Below are positions 5,736-6,038 of a DNA stretch of 6,038 nucleotides, piece after piece. Numbering within the stretch: position 1 is the first letter of the stretch; each line of letters opens with the position of its first letter. The position numbers and the translations under genes were made by a program. Source of the stretch: Candidatus Woesearchaeota archaeon (lineage in GTDB: Archaea > Nanobdellota > Nanobdellia > Woesearchaeales > SM23-78). The DNA lies in assembly GCA_019322375.1 (NCBI GenBank), contig JAHWIP010000031.1, positions 1 through 6,038 of the forward strand. The letters run 5' to 3'. Under the pieces are notes generated by a model, which had not been told where the DNA came from, did no database searches, and saw only the letters and a list, made by a program, of their open reading frames with translations.

Positions 5736-5765
5736 GTTTTTGGCAAAAAGGTTTTCTTCCTGCCT
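5736..5765 (-). other. 30-nt intron in tRNA-Glu anticodon loop (37/38)
   Basis: Canonical archaeal position. Outer helix is the anticodon stem TCGGC/GCCGA; central helix TTTT/AAAA; 5' bulge CGA; 3' bulge ACA; inner stem GGCA/TGCC. Splicing leaves the 7-base loop TTTTCGA. Confidence 0.96.
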
Positions 5766-5785
5766 CGAAAAGCCGAAATGATTGG

Positions 5786-5818
5786 TTGCCCAAACCTTTA
5801 CCCTATTGCAAAGGTTTA
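5786..5818 (-). other. 33-nt intron in tRNA-Glu D loop (19/20)
   Basis: Central helix GCCC/GGGC; 5' bulge GGT; 3' bulge AAC; inner stem AAACCTTT/AAAGGTTT is a perfect 8 bp with a 10-nt loop. Cutting after the second base of each bulge joins G19 to C20 and rebuilds the normal D arm. The outer helix is only the short D stem and is not directly adjacent, so this is a relaxed BHB. Confidence 0.92.
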
Positions 5819-5852
5819 CCGGGCTACACCAACGGGGCTTCGCTGCGCTCAC

Positions 5853-5896
5853 CCCTGTTGAGCGCTCAAAAACAAGTTTTGAGCACACCAACAGGG
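5853..5896 (-). other. Two-part stable hairpin in the tRNA spacer
   Basis: Two perfect 8-bp stems stack in one hairpin: outer CCCTGTTG/CAACAGGG, an internal loop (GTGT on one side, GCT on the other), inner GCTCAAAA/TTTTGAGC, loop of 5. No U-run follows, so it does not look like an intrinsic terminator. The 5' arm with its flanking base (GCCCTGTTGGTGTGC) nearly repeats the first 16 bases of the adjacent tRNA-Glu (GCCCCGTTGGTGTAGC). It may be a processing element between the two tRNAs, a remnant of tRNA duplication, or a small RNA. Confidence 0.6.
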
Positions 5897-5919
5897 CAAA
5901 CGATATGGGCCCACAGGGA

Positions 5920-5950
5920 CTTTCAGGAAACCTGCAAATGCAAAGTTCTT
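5920..5950 (-). other. 31-nt intron in tRNA-Ile T loop (59/60)
   Basis: Outer helix is the T stem CAGGG/CCCTG; central helix TTCA/TGAA; 5' bulge AAA; 3' bulge AGT; the inner helix is weak (GAA/TTC with unpaired neighbours). Splicing restores the consensus T loop TTCAAAT. Confidence 0.92.
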
Positions 5951-5972
5951 TTTGAACCCTGGACCGCCGGCT

Positions 5973-5999
5973 GTCTTAAACCTGCATGAAGCATGGCCA
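5973..5999 (-). other. 27-nt intron in tRNA-Ile anticodon loop (37/38)
   Basis: Outer helix is the anticodon stem CCGGT/GCCGG; central helix CTTA/TAAG; 5' bulge TAT; 3' bulge ACA; inner helix GGCC/GGTT with two G-U pairs. A textbook BHB at the canonical site; splicing leaves CTTATAA. Confidence 0.95.
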
Positions 6000-6038
6000 T
6001 ATAAGACCGGTGCTCCACCAGACTAAGCTATGGGCCCA

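Larger units (their letters stand above)
5668..5838 (-). tRNA. tRNA-Glu(UUC) with three introns
   Basis: Precursor of 171 nt; 75 nt after removing three introns. Mature pieces: acceptor GCCCCGT/ACGGGGC with discriminator A (5668) and no encoded CCA; T8, A14, G18-G19; D arm GTGTAGCCCGGCCAATCAT, the typical archaeal tRNA-Glu sequence with C in place of T at one position; anticodon stem TCGGC/GCCGA with loop TTTTCGA and anticodon TTC; variable loop AGAC; T stem GTGGG/CCCGC with loop TTCGAAT. Without intron removal neither the D arm nor the T arm can form, so standard tRNA finders may miss or mis-call it. No TATA box is seen between it and tRNA-Ile, so both are probably one transcript from a promoter beyond 6038. 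Confidence 0.96.
5906..6037 (-). tRNA. tRNA-Ile(UAU) with two introns
   Basis: Precursor of 132 nt; 74 nt after removing two introns. Mature pieces: acceptor GGGCCCA/TGGGCCC, discriminator A (5906), no encoded CCA; T8; D arm GCTT/GAGC with G18-G19 in the loop; anticodon stem CCGGT/GCCGG with loop CTTATAA, anticodon TAT, U33 and A37; variable loop CGGTC; T stem CAGGG/CCCTG with loop TTCAAAT. The acceptor and D-arm sequence resembles archaeal tRNA-Ile. It would read AUA directly, whereas most archaea read AUA with a CAU anticodon modified to agmatidine. Its promoter is outside the window. Confidence 0.94.

Noticed and set aside
5602..5793. A 64-residue N-terminal extension of the lipoprotein reading frame
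   Set aside because: It overlaps tRNA-Glu, including its introns, and would bury the Tat signal inside the protein. The TATA box is placed for the start at 5601.
5667..5989. Short reading frames on both strands over the tRNAs
   Set aside because: They run through two well-supported tRNA genes and show no protein-like features.

Overview
This window comes from an archaeon, most likely a small-genome DPANN lineage near Woesearchaeota/Pacearchaeota. The evidence is an archaeal 16S rRNA gene (minus strand) whose 5' end reads ATTCCCGTTGATCC, promoters with archaeal BRE/TATA elements about 25-30 bases before start codons, several apparently leaderless genes, an eL41 ribosomal-protein gene, and bulge-helix-bulge (BHB) introns. 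The phylum call is from recognition, not from an alignment.

Layout. Bases 1-1570 hold a 16S gene cut by the window edge just before its anti-Shine-Dalgarno tail. About 315 bases of pre-rRNA leader and a strong promoter (1906-1922) lie upstream. On the same strand follow a GHKL-type ATPase-like protein (1968-2594) and a Nudix hydrolase (2673-3137). A very compact divergent promoter (palindromic TATA at 3160-3169, inverted repeat at 3174-3189) separates the Nudix hydrolase from a plus-strand pair: a winged-helix/degenerate-Nudix regulator (3195-3905) and an RssA-like patatin phospholipase (3912-4697). A tiny eL41 gene (4700-4804, minus) converges on the phospholipase with two bases between stop codons. 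Then, on the minus strand, come a Tat-signal lipoprotein of unknown function (4852-5601), tRNA-Glu(UUC) at 5668-5838, and tRNA-Ile(UAU) at 5906-6037.

The main result is the density of tiny introns in stable RNAs. The 16S gene carries three insertions of 34, 38 and 44 nt, at E. coli positions 265/266, 908/909 and 1092/1093. tRNA-Glu carries three introns (33, 30 and 33 nt, after positions 19, 37 and 59). tRNA-Ile carries two (27 and 31 nt, after positions 37 and 59). All eight can be folded with a 4-bp central helix between two 3-nt bulges, cut after the second bulge base. Removing them restores a 16S of normal archaeal length and textbook tRNA cloverleaves. That is 270 nt of intron in three RNAs, so the genome probably has a splicing endonuclease of broad specificity and a heavy load of minimal introns.

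The protein-coding middle looks like a small regulatory module: a Nudix enzyme with a near-intact catalytic box facing a DNA-binding protein whose Nudix box has lost its catalytic glutamates and may have become a nucleotide sensor controlling the shared promoter.
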